A stretch of DNA of 51,220 bases from CAYVKM01 sp964452045 (GCA_964452045.1 CAYVKM010000019.1:1-51220), one strand, 5' to 3'; shown: positions 1 through 8,224, counted from the first letter of the stretch. Notes: generated from the letters alone by a model not told the origin. Translations and numbers: made by a program.

Positions 1-276
1 ATCCCCTTTGTTTAATAATTGCATTCCCAGCCAGAAAGCGCATCGGGCAGCCTGTTTTTTGTTATTCTGATTCAGAAATTCCTGGTGTGCTTTGGTCCAG
101 CTATCCGTGCTTTCTTTGTCCTTACCGATCAGATAGGCAGCAATCGCATGCTTTTCGAGATGTTCAGGTTTTAGAGAAGTTTGGTTCTCATCTGCAGAGA
201 GCAAAGCATAAGCTTCTTTCCATGATTTATTCTGGAAAGCCTGTAATGCTTTATCAATGGAACTAACCTGGGGCAT
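1..276 (-). CDS. N-terminal part of a helical-repeat (LuxR-regulator-like) protein, cut by window edge
   Basis: Open frame of 92 codons starting at the ATG at 274-276 and running off the left edge, so only the N-terminus is visible. It reads MPQVSSIDKALQAF, then helical TPR-like segments including AAYLIGKDKESTDSWTKAHQEFL and AARCAFWLGMQLLNKGD. From memory this pattern (an AAYL.G.D..S...W..AH.EFL segment followed by AARCAFWL) is found at the start of LuxR-family regulators and related proteins carrying an N-terminal helical repeat and a C-terminal output domain. The output domain lies outside the window, so the assignment is tentative. It is the last gene of the minus-strand series seen here. 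Confidence 0.6.
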   Translation of the reverse strand, partial: MPQVSSIDKALQAFQNKSWKEAYALLSADENQTSLKPEHLEKHAIAAYLIGKDKESTDSWTKAHQEFLNQNNKKQAARCAFWLGMQLLNKGD

Positions 277-362
277 CTATTTTAATCTTAATTTTTTTTC
301 CACTAAAACAATTCATTATGATCAGTTTTTATAATATAAGAAATTTCTGACCAAATCCTAAT

Positions 363-629
363 TCATTGCCAGTGCACCAGAATAATCACAGCGGTGGCAA
401 AAATTATGGCTACAACCCAATACCAGGTAGTCATTATCTTTTTGTTCTTATGGCGACCCATAAAACCCTCATAGATTGCCATTAAAAATGGCGGGATAGC
501 GGTAGGCAGGTAACCGATTGGCTTGGGAAGAATTTTTTTAGAGAAATAGGCCAGTACAATAATACAGATACCGGTAACCAGGGCAATTTGAATGTGAGGT
601 GATTTGAGGAAATCCTTAACTTTGGACAT
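363..629 (-). CDS. Small membrane protein, two to three predicted TM segments
   Basis: 88 residues with hydrophobic stretches at about 13-30 (IALVTGICIIVLAYF), a weaker one around 38-55, and 68-86 (YWVVAIIFATAVIILV), separated by the basic loop GRHKNKK. I chose the ATG at 627-629 over the in-frame TTG two codons upstream because AAGGA lies 8 nt before this ATG. A TATATTTG box lies about 50 nt upstream (679-686), so the gene may have its own promoter. I do not recognise the family. It is a stand-alone minus-strand gene, like most others in the left part of the window. Confidence 0.6.
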   Translation of the reverse strand: MSKVKDFLKSPHIQIALVTGICIIVLAYFSKKILPKPIGYLPTAIPPFLMAIYEGFMGRHKNKKIMTTWYWVVAIIFATAVIILVHWQ

Positions 630-678
630 GATCAATTCCTTATCTGATTTCTCATTCAGTAAAAAAAGAAAAACACGC

Positions 679-686
679 CAAATATA
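679..686 (-). promoter_or_regulatory. Candidate -7/-10 promoter box TATATTTG
   Basis: On the minus strand the sequence is CTTTATATTTGGCGTG, containing TATATTTG. This matches the TAnnTTTG box of Bacteroidota-type primary sigma factors. It is about 50 nt upstream of the small membrane protein start at 629. The same octamer occurs upstream of the genes starting at 7544 and 10888. No confident -33 element is visible. Confidence 0.35.
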
Positions 687-858
687 AAGCTACCCAAATA
701 TTTTAGTAATCTTCTTCTATATCTCCAAAATGATATAATTTTTGTACAAGTCCAGTCAAGGATAATGATCTATCTGGGAGAAATACCCGAAGGTTTAAAT
801 ATTAGCAGGAATTAAAACAATAAAAGCTACATGGTTATTGGGATAAAGTTTGGTCTTC

Positions 859-1830
859 TCAACTAACAATTAAAACCACTTTCCCCCGGGCGTGTCCTGC
901 TTCAAGATAGCGGATCGCTTCAGCAGCTACGCTTAAGGGATATCGCTTATCAATCACAGGCTTTATTTTGCCGGATTCTAAAAGCTCCTTCAGATATAAC
1001 ATATCCTTCTGTTTGGGATTGGCAATCCCCATAGAACCCACCTTTTTATTGCCGACCATTGAGAACATTGGTCCCAGGAACATATGCTGAAACAGATAAT
1101 AGAGGGAGGAATATCCGACAATCACGCAATTTCCCCCGGGATTTAAAGCACGCTTCAAATCGGAGACCGAATGATTTGCCACATTATCAATGATTAGATC
1201 ATACCCTTGTCCAGTTCGGGTGAAATCTTCCGTGGTATAATCTATCACCTGGTGTGCCCCAAGCGAACGAACCAGATCCAGATTTCTGGTACTGCATACA
1301 CCGGTCACCTCTGCCCCAAAGTATTTGGCCATTTGTACAGCAAAGGTACCCACTCCACCGGAGGCACCATTTATCAAAACCTTTTGTCCGGGCTGAACTT
1401 TACCATGATCGCGCAGCGACTGTAGGGCGGTTATCGCAGCCACAGAGACAGAAGCCGCTTCGTCAAAAGTAACATTCTCCGGTTTCAGCACGATGCGCTC
1501 TTCTTTGACACAGACATACTCGGCAAAAGCTCCACCCCAGCCGCAGTCCCCGAATACAGCATCCCCCGGTTTAAATTCGGTAACGTTTTTGCCTACGGTT
1601 TCAACTTCACTGGCGATGTCTATTCCAAGTATCTGGTTTTTTGGTTTGAACAGCCCTGAAGTTAAACGGGTCAATAACGGTTTGCCTCTCATTGTATGCC
1701 AGTCAGCTGGATTAACGCTTGCAGCATGAACTTTTACCAGTATTTCATTATCTCTTGGAACAGGTTTTTCCACCTCCCGGAGTTGAAGAACATCCGGTGG
1801 GCCGTATTTGCTGTATACAATTGCTTTCAT
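859..1830 (-). CDS. Zinc-independent MDR family NAD(P)-dependent oxidoreductase (quinone reductase-like)
   Basis: 323 aa, the usual length for medium-chain dehydrogenase/reductases. An N-terminal GroES-like domain (MKAIVYSKYGPPDVLQLREVEKP, then GIDIASEVETVGK) precedes a Rossmann domain with the nucleotide-binding motif GASGGVGTFAVQMAKYFGAEV and a C-terminal GKIKPVIDKRYPL...A..YLEAGHARGKVV. The cysteine cluster of structural-zinc alcohol dehydrogenases is absent, so a reductase of quinones or enones using NAD(P)H is more likely than an alcohol dehydrogenase. The start has a good Shine-Dalgarno sequence (AAAGGAGACAAATG). A paralogue lies at 3862-4848 and a 5' stump of a third copy at 3484-3600. 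Substrate unknown. Confidence 0.9.
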   Translation of the reverse strand: MKAIVYSKYGPPDVLQLREVEKPVPRDNEILVKVHAASVNPADWHTMRGKPLLTRLTSGLFKPKNQILGIDIASEVETVGKNVTEFKPGDAVFGDCGWGGAFAEYVCVKEERIVLKPENVTFDEAASVSVAAITALQSLRDHGKVQPGQKVLINGASGGVGTFAVQMAKYFGAEVTGVCSTRNLDLVRSLGAHQVIDYTTEDFTRTGQGYDLIIDNVANHSVSDLKRALNPGGNCVIVGYSSLYYLFQHMFLGPMFSMVGNKKVGSMGIANPKQKDMLYLKELLESGKIKPVIDKRYPLSVAAEAIRYLEAGHARGKVVLIVS

Positions 1831-1958
1831 TTGTCTCCTTTAAAATATATTGACTTTACTCAAATTCATAACAGACATGTGGAAAATGGAGCATTTGCGT
1901 TGCTTGCACCAAATCCGGGTAAGAATATGGGGTTTTAGGCTAATAGTCTCAATTCTCA

Positions 1959-3215
1959 CTATTTTTCTCTTCCAAATTTGTCATGAAGAAATTTTGCAGC
2001 ATTTTCCGGACCATCCCACTTCATAAGTTCAATTTGAAATTTTTTGACTTCCTCTTTAGCTTTTGCATCATTTAACAGTTTCTCAATGGCATCAAGCACA
2101 GCCGTAGCGGTAACTCTAATTTTATTTAACCGTATGGCAAAACCTTTTCTTACACAAGCATCCAAGTTGGCTTGTTGCTCTGGATGCATACCCACACCTA
2201 CAATCGGAGTCCCTGAAAGACAAGCGTTCATTACCGTATTTTGACCACCATGTATAACAGAAATATCGGCCAAAGGATTAACCTTATGTGCAGGTAAAAA
2301 ACCAGTGACTATTACATTTGTCGGAATTTCAATATCCAAATTCTTGATATGGGATTCAACGGGCGCTATTACATAATAAGGTTTATTCTTAAATCCCTTA
2401 ATAATCTCTGCAATTAGGCCTGGCTTACCGGAACTGCCCATAGCAAAATAAACAATGGGTCCATCTTTGGGAATATCACTTATCGCTCTTGGAATCTCGT
2501 TATTCAATCTAAATGGTAATGGACCAATATAATGTAGATTAGGACGAATTTCAGAAAATCCAACCCATTCAGGGATATCTGCGAGAAGGGTATAATCTCC
2601 CTCCAAAACTTCTATAAAATTATTGAATCCTTTGAGACCGTATTTTTTGGCCAAAATGTTGAACGGCTTTGCTGGCAATTTTAATTTAAGTACCAGATTA
2701 CTGATGAATCTGTTTATTTGATCTTCAGAAAAGAACCAGTGAAGAAAGGGAAAATCTCTTCTGTCCGGTATGGATTGAAGGCCGGCTTGATAATATTCGG
2801 TAACGGTGGTTGAGTGAAGAACATTGATTAATAGTACTCCAGCGGCTCTTGAGGAAACCAGGACGCTTTGACACCATCCGGTAAGCACACAGACAGGATT
2901 TATCTCTTTAAAAAATTTTATCTCATTTTCAACCCTGGGTTGCATTTCTTTGGCGGTGAAATAGCCTACTGTATTTAAGGTCTCTCCGCTGAGCGCTTTT
3001 CTAACATAATGCAACTGCTTATCACTTAACCTTGGATCCATTCGTTTTAATGTAAATCCCTCATCTTCAATCAAATTTTCAAAATTTCCGCCATAACTTA
3101 GAAAGACAATATTGAATTCACCTTTGCATGCTCTGGCAATCTCAATATGTCTTCCGGTTTCGGCAAGATTATATCCGGCCACTGCAAAGATAATTGTTTT
3201 CAAATTTTCCCCCAT
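1959..3215 (-). CDS. MGT/UGT-type glycosyltransferase (GT-B, GT1 family)
   Basis: 418 aa. The N-terminal half carries AVAGYNLAETGRHIEIARA, the GxxGH-like acceptor-side start of GT1 enzymes with the Gly-His changed to Gly-Arg-His. The C-terminal half has the nucleotide-sugar signature around residues 318-350: ISVIHGGQNTVMNACLSGTPIVGVGMHPEQQAN, with the conserved HGG at 322-324 and the terminal EQ pair. This family transfers a sugar from UDP/TDP donors to small lipophilic acceptors such as macrolides, flavonoids or sterols. Nothing here identifies the acceptor. No signal peptide is apparent, so it probably acts in the cytoplasm. Its Shine-Dalgarno sequence is weak and the gene stands alone. Confidence 0.88.
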   Translation of the reverse strand: MGENLKTIIFAVAGYNLAETGRHIEIARACKGEFNIVFLSYGGNFENLIEDEGFTLKRMDPRLSDKQLHYVRKALSGETLNTVGYFTAKEMQPRVENEIKFFKEINPVCVLTGWCQSVLVSSRAAGVLLINVLHSTTVTEYYQAGLQSIPDRRDFPFLHWFFSEDQINRFISNLVLKLKLPAKPFNILAKKYGLKGFNNFIEVLEGDYTLLADIPEWVGFSEIRPNLHYIGPLPFRLNNEIPRAISDIPKDGPIVYFAMGSSGKPGLIAEIIKGFKNKPYYVIAPVESHIKNLDIEIPTNVIVTGFLPAHKVNPLADISVIHGGQNTVMNACLSGTPIVGVGMHPEQQANLDACVRKGFAIRLNKIRVTATAVLDAIEKLLNDAKAKEEVKKFQIELMKWDGPENAAKFLHDKFGREK

Positions 3216-3238
3216 TTTTAAAAGCCTCGGTTACCCGA

Positions 3239-3415
3239 TTAACCTGCGTTCCATGTAATAATGATAGCTAGCATTCCTGTGACAAAATTGGCAAGGAAGC
3301 ATCCTATTCTTATGGTATCAGAATGAAGTTTATGACCATCTCTTCTTCGATTCATGGTCCAAAACCAGTAACTTAAACTATGATAAAGTAATATGACTCC
3401 AGAATTCCATACCAT
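3239..3415 (-). CDS. Small ORF or remnant of a membrane protein (58 aa)
   Basis: ATG at 3413-3415 opens a 58-residue frame with two hydrophobic parts (WNSGVILLYHSLSYWFW and CFLANFVTGMLAIIITW) around the basic segment NRRRDGHKLHSDT. The frame stays open about 10 codons upstream of the ATG with further hydrophobic residues (YLVLAFLVFQ), so this may be the 3' end of a longer, decayed membrane-protein gene rather than an intact small one. It sits between the glycosyltransferase gene and the MDR stump at 3484-3600, in a patch that looks rearranged. No Shine-Dalgarno sequence is visible. Family not recognised. Confidence 0.3.
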   Translation of the reverse strand: MVWNSGVILLYHSLSYWFWTMNRRRDGHKLHSDTIRIGCFLANFVTGMLAIIITWNAG

Positions 3416-3483
3416 TTGAAAAACTAAGAAAGCCAGAACCAGGTAGAATAGTCAAGCTGTGAATCCTGACGTCCCCTGGATTT

Positions 3484-3600
3484 TACCGTGTGTGCATGAA
3501 CTCTTATTAATAAATCATTATCCCCGTGGGCAGGGTTTTCCACCTCCCAGAGTTGAAGAACATCCGGTGGACCGTACTTGTTGTATGTAATAGCTTTCAT
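3484..3600 (-). pseudogene. 5' stump of a third MDR oxidoreductase gene
   Basis: Translation from the ATG at 3598-3600 gives MKAITYNKYGPPDVLQLWEV, then ENPAHGDNDLLIRVHAHTV. This is the N-terminal 39 residues of the same family as the genes at 859-1830 and 3862-4848, and closest to the former (PPDVLQL is identical). After residue 39 similarity stops abruptly and the frame runs into unrelated sequence. The remaining roughly 280 codons are missing. This is a truncated gene copy, consistent with repeated duplication and loss in this region. Confidence 0.8.
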
Positions 3601-3630
3601 CCCATCTCTTTTCAGTATTTTTTATGGATC

Positions 3631-3810
3631 TTATATTCTAGAAACTAAAGTCGCAATAACCAGACCCAGACCCAATCCGACAAACATCGAACCGACAAAT
3701 GCCAACGGATTCTGATGCAAAAAGAAAAATCCAACCCCCATACCGATCAATAAACCACCCCCAATTGCCCAGGTGCTCCGATCTTCTTTTTTAGTGGTTT
3801 TTTCTGTCAC
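3631..3810 (-). CDS. Small two-TM membrane protein
   Basis: 59 residues if the GTG at 3808-3810 is used. That start has an excellent Shine-Dalgarno sequence (AAGGAG, 6 nt before GTG). The alternative ATG nine codons upstream would place the Shine-Dalgarno inside the gene. The polar start TEKTTKKEDRS is followed by two glycine-rich hydrophobic segments (AIGGGLLIGMGVGFFFL and FVGSMFVGLGLGLVIATLV). It lies about 50 nt downstream of the MDR gene at 3862-4848 and is probably co-transcribed with it. Family not recognised; the Gly-rich hairpin is typical of small inner-membrane proteins. Confidence 0.6.
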   Translation of the reverse strand: MTEKTTKKEDRSTWAIGGGLLIGMGVGFFFLHQNPLAFVGSMFVGLGLGLVIATLVSRI

Positions 3811-3861
3811 ATCTATCTCCTTTTCGTTTAAATGCATACATTACGGAAAATGATAATCTCT

Positions 3862-4848
3862 TTAACTCTGGTCATCCGGTACAATAGTAATGACCACGCT
3901 TCCCTTTTTGTGTCCCTTATCTACATATTGGTATGCTTCGGTGATTTGTTCCAGGGGATATTGCCGGTCTATCACCGGTTTTAACTTTCCGGCTTCAATA
4001 ATCTCTCTGATAAAATGCAGGTCGGCGGCTCTTTCGGCTGCGGGCCTCAAACCGGTAAATGCGATAATCGCCTTTTTCTTTGATTTGGAAGTGAACAGCA
4101 TCTTAAAAAGAATACCGAATCCGATAAATGTGGTAAGGTATATTCCTGGCTTCTTCAGTGAGCTTTTGCAACGGGAAAACGAAGACTTGCCAACCGTATC
4201 AAAAATAATGTCATAGGTCTCACCACTTTGGGTAAAATCCTGTTTGGTGTAATCGATGACCTGATCAGCTCCAATCGATTTTACCAGTTCGACATTGGCG
4301 GTACTACACACCCCGGTCACTTCCGCCCCATAATATTTGGCCAGCTGAACGGCAAAAGTGCCTACCGATCCCGATGCACCCAGAATAAGCACCTTTTGAC
4401 CGCTTTTAATTTTCCCATTATCCCTCAAGAAAGGTAATGCAGTTAAGGCGGCATAAGGGACAGAGGCAGCTTGAGCATACGACATTGCGTCAGGTACAAT
4501 TGCCAGGGGTTCATCTCCCCGAAGGCAAAGATATTCTGCGTGAGTGCTGCTGGTAATGCTGCTGTCTCCGAAAACCTTATCTCCAGGCGTAAATTGCTGT
4601 ATATCTTTACCCGCCGATTCGACTTCACCGGCAAATTCAGTACCCAGAATATTTGATTTGGGCCTCAGGATGCCGGTAGCCATTCGGGCAAAAAAATTCT
4701 TTCCTTTTCGAAAGATCGAATCAACTGTGCTTACCGTGGTGGCATACACTTTTATCAGAACTTCATTATCCTTTGGGATGGGTTTCTCTACCTCTTTGAT
4801 CTGAATGACCTCTGGCGGTCCATATTTGATATATATAGCTGCTTTCAT
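3862..4848 (-). CDS. Zinc-independent MDR family NAD(P)-dependent oxidoreductase, second copy
   Basis: 328 aa and collinear with the gene at 859-1830, roughly half identical by eye. The GroES-like start is MKAAIYIKYGPPEVIQIKEVEKP, the acceptor-side motif GTEFAGEVESAGK, and the cofactor loop GASGSVGTFAVQLAKYYGAEV, followed by GVCSTANVELVKSIGADQVIDYT. Zinc-ligand cysteines are absent. Likely an NAD(P)H-dependent quinone or enone reductase. A small membrane protein gene follows about 50 nt downstream. The start has a usable Shine-Dalgarno sequence (GAAGG, 8 nt spacing). Confidence 0.9.
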   Translation of the reverse strand: MKAAIYIKYGPPEVIQIKEVEKPIPKDNEVLIKVYATTVSTVDSIFRKGKNFFARMATGILRPKSNILGTEFAGEVESAGKDIQQFTPGDKVFGDSSITSSTHAEYLCLRGDEPLAIVPDAMSYAQAASVPYAALTALPFLRDNGKIKSGQKVLILGASGSVGTFAVQLAKYYGAEVTGVCSTANVELVKSIGADQVIDYTKQDFTQSGETYDIIFDTVGKSSFSRCKSSLKKPGIYLTTFIGFGILFKMLFTSKSKKKAIIAFTGLRPAAERAADLHFIREIIEAGKLKPVIDRQYPLEQITEAYQYVDKGHKKGSVVITIVPDDQS

Positions 4849-4943
4849 GTGTATTACCTTCGTTTTAAGATGAATAGAAATTTAAAATTCTGCAGATTGT
4901 TTCATTTAACTCTTCCGGGTGTTTTATGTAGAGAAGGAGAGTA

Positions 4944-5669
4944 TCAATTTCTGGAATCTATCTCGACTATCTTCCTGCCTTTCCAGATCAGCCAGATGGT
5001 GAAGGACAATTCTCCGATAATTCCGGGGACGACCACGATAAGCATAAAGATTGTCTGGTAATCAGTGTAGCTTGATAGAAGAAAATTGGCAAAACTGTCT
5101 ATCAGATAGCCAAAGGCGGCAATGATAAGCAAAACTCCCAGAATTTTTGGGATGTAGCTGGATTTGAAAATCAGGTAACCTAGCAGAAGGAGGTGAAAGC
5201 CAAAAAAGAGCAGTCCGATGAGCCAGGTATGGTTAAAAGCAGCAAGAGATAACATCACCTGGGCGTGTAACTGACTGGCAGTAAAAGCGGTCAGGTAATC
5301 CGCCTTGCTCACCAGTTGCAAAACGCCAAAAAGATGATAGAGGGCGATACTAAAAATAGTGGCGTTCACCAATCTGAACCAACCTGCAAACAGTGAGATA
5401 TCCCGGTTGACCGGTTTCAGCAGGAAATATAGTAACCAGGCCAGCAACAGATCAAAAATAACCATGATGACAAAGCTGAGTATCCCAATACGGAACAATC
5501 CCTGCGCAGCCAAAATATTAAGGGCGGTGGCAGTTGCATCTCCCGGTACAATCAGATTCTGAAGTACAAAAAAGTTAGCGAAGATCCCGCTGAGAAAGAT
5601 AATCAGATATCCGAATCCCGCCATTCTGGCTGTCCGGCCCAGGGAAAGATCGGCGATGTGGTTGCTCAA
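4944..5669 (-). CDS. DUF4386-type polytopic membrane protein
   Basis: 241 aa with about six hydrophobic helices. The start LGRTARMAGFGYLIIFLSGIFANFFV matches the conserved RxA..aG..YL.i...GifaeffV opening of DUF4386 proteins, and the length fits. Function of the family is unknown. Translation appears to start at a TTG at 5667-5669, preceded by AGGAGG with about 8 nt spacing; no ATG is available near it. An R repeat element lies immediately upstream (5721-5935). Another membrane protein with a similar layout is at 17854-18552. Confidence 0.8.
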   Translation of the reverse strand: MSNHIADLSLGRTARMAGFGYLIIFLSGIFANFFVLQNLIVPGDATATALNILAAQGLFRIGILSFVIMVIFDLLLAWLLYFLLKPVNRDISLFAGWFRLVNATIFSIALYHLFGVLQLVSKADYLTAFTASQLHAQVMLSLAAFNHTWLIGLLFFGFHLLLLGYLIFKSSYIPKILGVLLIIAAFGYLIDSFANFLLSSYTDYQTIFMLIVVVPGIIGELSFTIWLIWKGRKIVEIDSRN

Positions 5670-5720
5670 TACAGTGCCTCCTGAGTTAAAATGTATTATT
5701 AGAATTGCCTCTCATCAATG

Positions 5721-5935
5721 CTGTAATATAAGAAATTTATCAGGTAATCTCTACCCAAAATCGGACAGAATTGTGGCGGAAATTGCAAATAAGTTATAGT
5801 ATTGATCTGAATATCAAATTAGAAATACAAGAGAAATGCGAAGCTGATTTTTGAGGCAACTGAATTTACACGACACTTTATTTATCGGGAAAAAGAATTG
5901 AGGATTAATTCAAATTGGGTCTTTCAAAATCTTGC
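5721..5935 (-). repeat. R intergenic repeat, copy 1
   Basis: One member of a dispersed family found 5' of several genes here. Blocks shared with other copies on the plus strand are TAATATAAGAAATTTATCAGG, AAATCGGAC with TTGTGGCGGAAATTG, CACTTTATTTATC and GGATTAATTCAAATTG, in the same order and similar spacing. It fills the whole gap between the DUF4386 gene and the iminopeptidase gene, and no attC-like site is present in this gap. Confidence 0.65.
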
Positions 5936-6030
5936 TATATAGTCTGCATAGTATGACAATTTTTAAAGATATATAATTTCCTTTGAGCGATTAAAATAGA
6001 TAATGGTTGTGCATGTTTGGTCTAGGGGAA

Positions 6031-6975
6031 TCAGCCCCATCTTTTTACTGCTTCAAGTAATGCCTGCATTATATTCGTTTCACTCGATAAATGTCCACCA
6101 TTGTTAATCAATATCAATTCTGAATTATTTAAATACTGGTGTAATTCCCAGGCAAAATACGGCGGACAAATTATGTCCCGTGTCCCATTAATTAATGCAA
6201 TATCAATATCTTTTATTCTATGGACATTATCGATAATCTGTCTATCTTCAAGAAAAAATCGATTTGCCTGATAATAAATGTTTAGTCTCATTTCCGGATA
6301 ATATGATTCAAAATTATTAATAGCTTTAGTCAATTCCTCATCTGTTAAGTTGAAAAAACTGTACTCATATTCTGCAAGTATTTGACACCATCTTTTTTTA
6401 CCTTTCAAGTCCGATTCTTCTATCAGTCGGTGTATTTTCTCTTGAATTCTTTCCGGGCCATTGGGGATTTGCTTTATAAATCCATCCCAAGCCTTTGGCG
6501 AATAAAGAGCCGCACCTCTGGCCGAATAAAAATAATCCTGAGATTCCCAGGTACAAGTAAAAATTCCTCTCAATATCATTTGTGATACATTTTGTGGAAA
6601 AGCTTCTGCGTAGAGAAGTGCCAAGGTTGAACCCCAAGAACCAGCAAAAATTGAGATTGGTTGATGTAATTTTAAAAGTTTGCGAATTCTTTCAATATCC
6701 GATACAAGGTCTCTGGGCGTATTATCTTTTATTTCAGCTAACGGTATACTTTTCCCACTACCTCGTTGGTCATGTGTGACGATTAAATATTTTTTGGGAT
6801 CGAACCATCTGGCATCTTCATCATCAGATCCTCCTCCAGGCCCACCGTGGAGGAAAAAAACAGGTTTACCTGTTGGATTCCCATAAAGTGCATATCTGAT
6901 TTTATGAATTTCACTAACCTGTAAGAAATCTTCTTCAAATGGTTTAATTTTAGGCCATAATTGATACGTCTTCAT
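6031..6975 (-). CDS. pip: Proline iminopeptidase-like alpha/beta hydrolase (S33)
   Basis: 314 aa, the normal length for prolyl aminopeptidases. The oxyanion-hole motif FLHGGPGGGS is at 41-50, then THDQRGSGKS at 67-76. The nucleophile elbow AGSWGS gives Ser113. GTRDIICPP supplies the acid Asp and NNGGH the His near the C-terminus. The HGGPG and DQRG[SC]G[KR]S pair is diagnostic of Pip, which removes N-terminal proline from peptides in the cytoplasm. The first Gly of the usual GGSWGS is Ala here. No signal peptide. Flanked by R repeat copy 1 downstream and a possible degenerate attC half upstream. Confidence 0.9.
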   Translation of the reverse strand: MKTYQLWPKIKPFEEDFLQVSEIHKIRYALYGNPTGKPVFFLHGGPGGGSDDEDARWFDPKKYLIVTHDQRGSGKSIPLAEIKDNTPRDLVSDIERIRKLLKLHQPISIFAGSWGSTLALLYAEAFPQNVSQMILRGIFTCTWESQDYFYSARGAALYSPKAWDGFIKQIPNGPERIQEKIHRLIEESDLKGKKRWCQILAEYEYSFFNLTDEELTKAINNFESYYPEMRLNIYYQANRFFLEDRQIIDNVHRIKDIDIALINGTRDIICPPYFAWELHQYLNNSELILINNGGHLSSETNIMQALLEAVKRWG

Positions 6976-7005
6976 TTACATTCTCCCAAAATATTGTCAG
7001 TTGCT

Positions 7006-7049
7006 GCTAACGGTCGGGACAGTCAACTTAGGAGGCTTAATAAACGAAT
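7006..7049 (-). repeat. Possible degenerate attC half-site
   Basis: Minus strand ends CCGACCGTTAGC just before the iminopeptidase gene. GTTAGC is a good R'-type box and it lies where an attC for the cupin cassette (7050-7544) should be. I see no complementary left half, so this is at best a decayed site. Confidence 0.25.
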
Positions 7050-7544
7050 TCATTCTTTCAACTTCTTCATTGATATCGCTGCCATAAAACAGCGCTCACT
7101 GCCAACCACTCTAGAGATGTGACCTTTTCCAAAAGTATCTTCCACCAGAATAGGGCTACCTGAACCAAAGCGACGTGTCTCTCCATCTGACACCGTGACC
7201 TCCAACTCACCAGTGAGACAAAACATAAGTTGCCTTTTTGGAGCCGGATGCCAATCACCATACCAACCTACTGGGCTCGATATAAATTGTACACCATCAG
7301 TTGCTTGAATATCTGATACAGAGATTGGTGGTGCTGGTGGAGCGTAATCTACCAAAGTGAAAGTCATTTTGGTCTGGCCAAAATGTGACTGCCCGTTGGC
7401 ATCAGCATATATACTTACAATTTCGAGTGGCTCGGCTTTTTCGATCTCAGTCTCTTGACCAAACACATCTCCACCAAACATGGGGATAATCATAACAGTG
7501 AGTAAAAGGATAAAACTCCTAATACATTTCAGCTGTTGTATCAT
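7050..7544 (-). CDS. Secreted cupin-domain protein
   Basis: 164 aa. Start chosen at the ATG at 7542-7544, with GAGG 6 nt upstream, rather than an in-frame TTG four codons earlier. An N-terminal signal peptide (about residues 1-30, IRSFILLLTVMIIPMFGGDVFGQ) precedes a single beta-barrel with WHPAPKRQLMFCLTGELEVTVSDGETRRFGSGSPILVEDTFGKGHISRV. This is the cupin pattern of metal-site residues, a G.LEV.....R...G....V.D..GKGH run typical of small stand-alone cupins. Likely periplasmic; ligand unknown. R repeat copy 2 with a TATATTTG box lies directly upstream. Confidence 0.78.
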   Translation of the reverse strand: MIQQLKCIRSFILLLTVMIIPMFGGDVFGQETEIEKAEPLEIVSIYADANGQSHFGQTKMTFTLVDYAPPAPPISVSDIQATDGVQFISSPVGWYGDWHPAPKRQLMFCLTGELEVTVSDGETRRFGSGSPILVEDTFGKGHISRVVGSERCFMAAISMKKLKE

Positions 7545-7574
7545 TTCTATCCTCAATTCTATTCAGTTTAACAA

Positions 7575-7825
7575 TACATTAAGTAACTAGATTTCCTTTT
7601 ATCAATATTTCAAATATAAAGAATTTATCAGGTAAACCATACCTTAAATCGGACGGAATAGTTACAAAAATTGAATAGTGTTTAAAGCTTTTTGATCTGG
7701 AAATAATAACTAAATGGAAATGCAAGGTCAGCCAGGAATTAAATGTAGATTAGTACACTTTATTTATCTAAGGAAATAAGGTGGGATTTAATTCAAATTT
7801 AAGTATTTAGAATTTCAGCATTTCT
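7575..7825 (-). repeat. R intergenic repeat, copy 2
   Basis: About 250 bp filling the gap between the cupin gene start and the tiny-membrane-protein operon. It carries the shared blocks ATTAAGTAAC, ATATAAAGAATTTATCAGG, CCTTAAATCGGACGG, GGTCAGCCA, AAATGTAGATTAGTACAC, TTTATTTATC and GATTTAATTCAAATTT. ATTTCCTT near the left end and AAGGAAAT near the right end form an 8-bp inverted pair, as in copy 4. On the minus strand it contains TATATTTG, a plausible promoter box for the cupin gene. Confidence 0.7.
7611..7618 (-). promoter_or_regulatory. Candidate promoter box TATATTTG inside R repeat copy 2
   Basis: Minus-strand TATATTTG matches TAnnTTTG and lies about 67 nt upstream of the cupin ATG at 7544. 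The R copies at 15704, 17485 and 21813 have TATATTAG at the equivalent place, so the position is conserved while the box varies. Confidence 0.4.
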
Positions 7826-7871
7826 TCTGTAAATGACATAAATTTAATTTAAATTATATTTTTGCATCATT

Positions 7872-8036
7872 TTATAATTTGCGTCGGTTATATAAGCCAC
7901 CAATTAGAAAACACACAGTAAAAATTAAACTTAAAACTCCGTCAAAAGGTCTACCATCTACAAATTGATAAATTGCTATTAAAAAGGAAACACCACTTAA
8001 TACATAAAGTAAAATGATTAATCGATTTCTATTCAT
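7872..8036 (-). CDS. Tiny two-TM membrane protein, third gene of a three-gene operon (54 aa)
   Basis: 54 residues beginning MNRNRLIILLYVLSGVSFLI and ending VCFLIGGLYNRRKL. Two hydrophobic helices (about 6-22 and 35-49) are linked by a short polar loop YQFVDGRPFDG, with a basic C-terminus. Its ATG (8034-8036) overlaps the stop codon of the preceding gene as ATGA, the hallmark of translational coupling. I do not recognise the family. It is the last gene of the set and is followed by R repeat copy 2. Confidence 0.65.
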   Translation of the reverse strand: MNRNRLIILLYVLSGVSFLIAIYQFVDGRPFDGVLSLIFTVCFLIGGLYNRRKL

Positions 8037-8224
8037 CTTTTCTCCATTTTAAATTGACGGAATAAATAGATTATATTAAGAACAGCAAGTATTAAAAAAG
8101 CGTAGCCTACATAATTTTTCCATGTTCCAACATCTTCAGGCCTTAATAAAACCGTATTCATTAATCCAACCATTACTAAAGCAATAATAGTTGTGACTGT
8201 CCAATATTTTTTAGTTTTGTTCAT
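8033..8224 (-). CDS. Tiny two-TM membrane protein, second gene of the operon (63 aa)
   Basis: 63 residues: basic start MNKTKKYW, helix TVTTIIALVMVGLMNTVLL, loop RPEDVGTWKN, helix YVGYAFLILAVLNIIYLF and basic tail RQFKMEKR. Both ends overlap neighbours by ATGA junctions (start 8222-8224 with the upstream stop, stop 8033-8035 with the downstream start), so it is almost certainly translated as part of a coupled trio. Family not recognised. Confidence 0.7.
   Translation of the reverse strand: MNKTKKYWTVTTIIALVMVGLMNTVLLRPEDVGTWKNYVGYAFLILAVLNIIYLFRQFKMEKR

Noticed and set aside
859..1830. Zinc-dependent alcohol dehydrogenase
   Set aside because: The four-Cys structural-zinc cluster and the catalytic Cys/His ligands are missing; it is a zinc-independent MDR enzyme.
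1959..3215. Macrolide-inactivating glycosyltransferase as resistance gene
   Set aside because: It has the general GT1 fold only; nothing specific to macrolide inactivation is visible.
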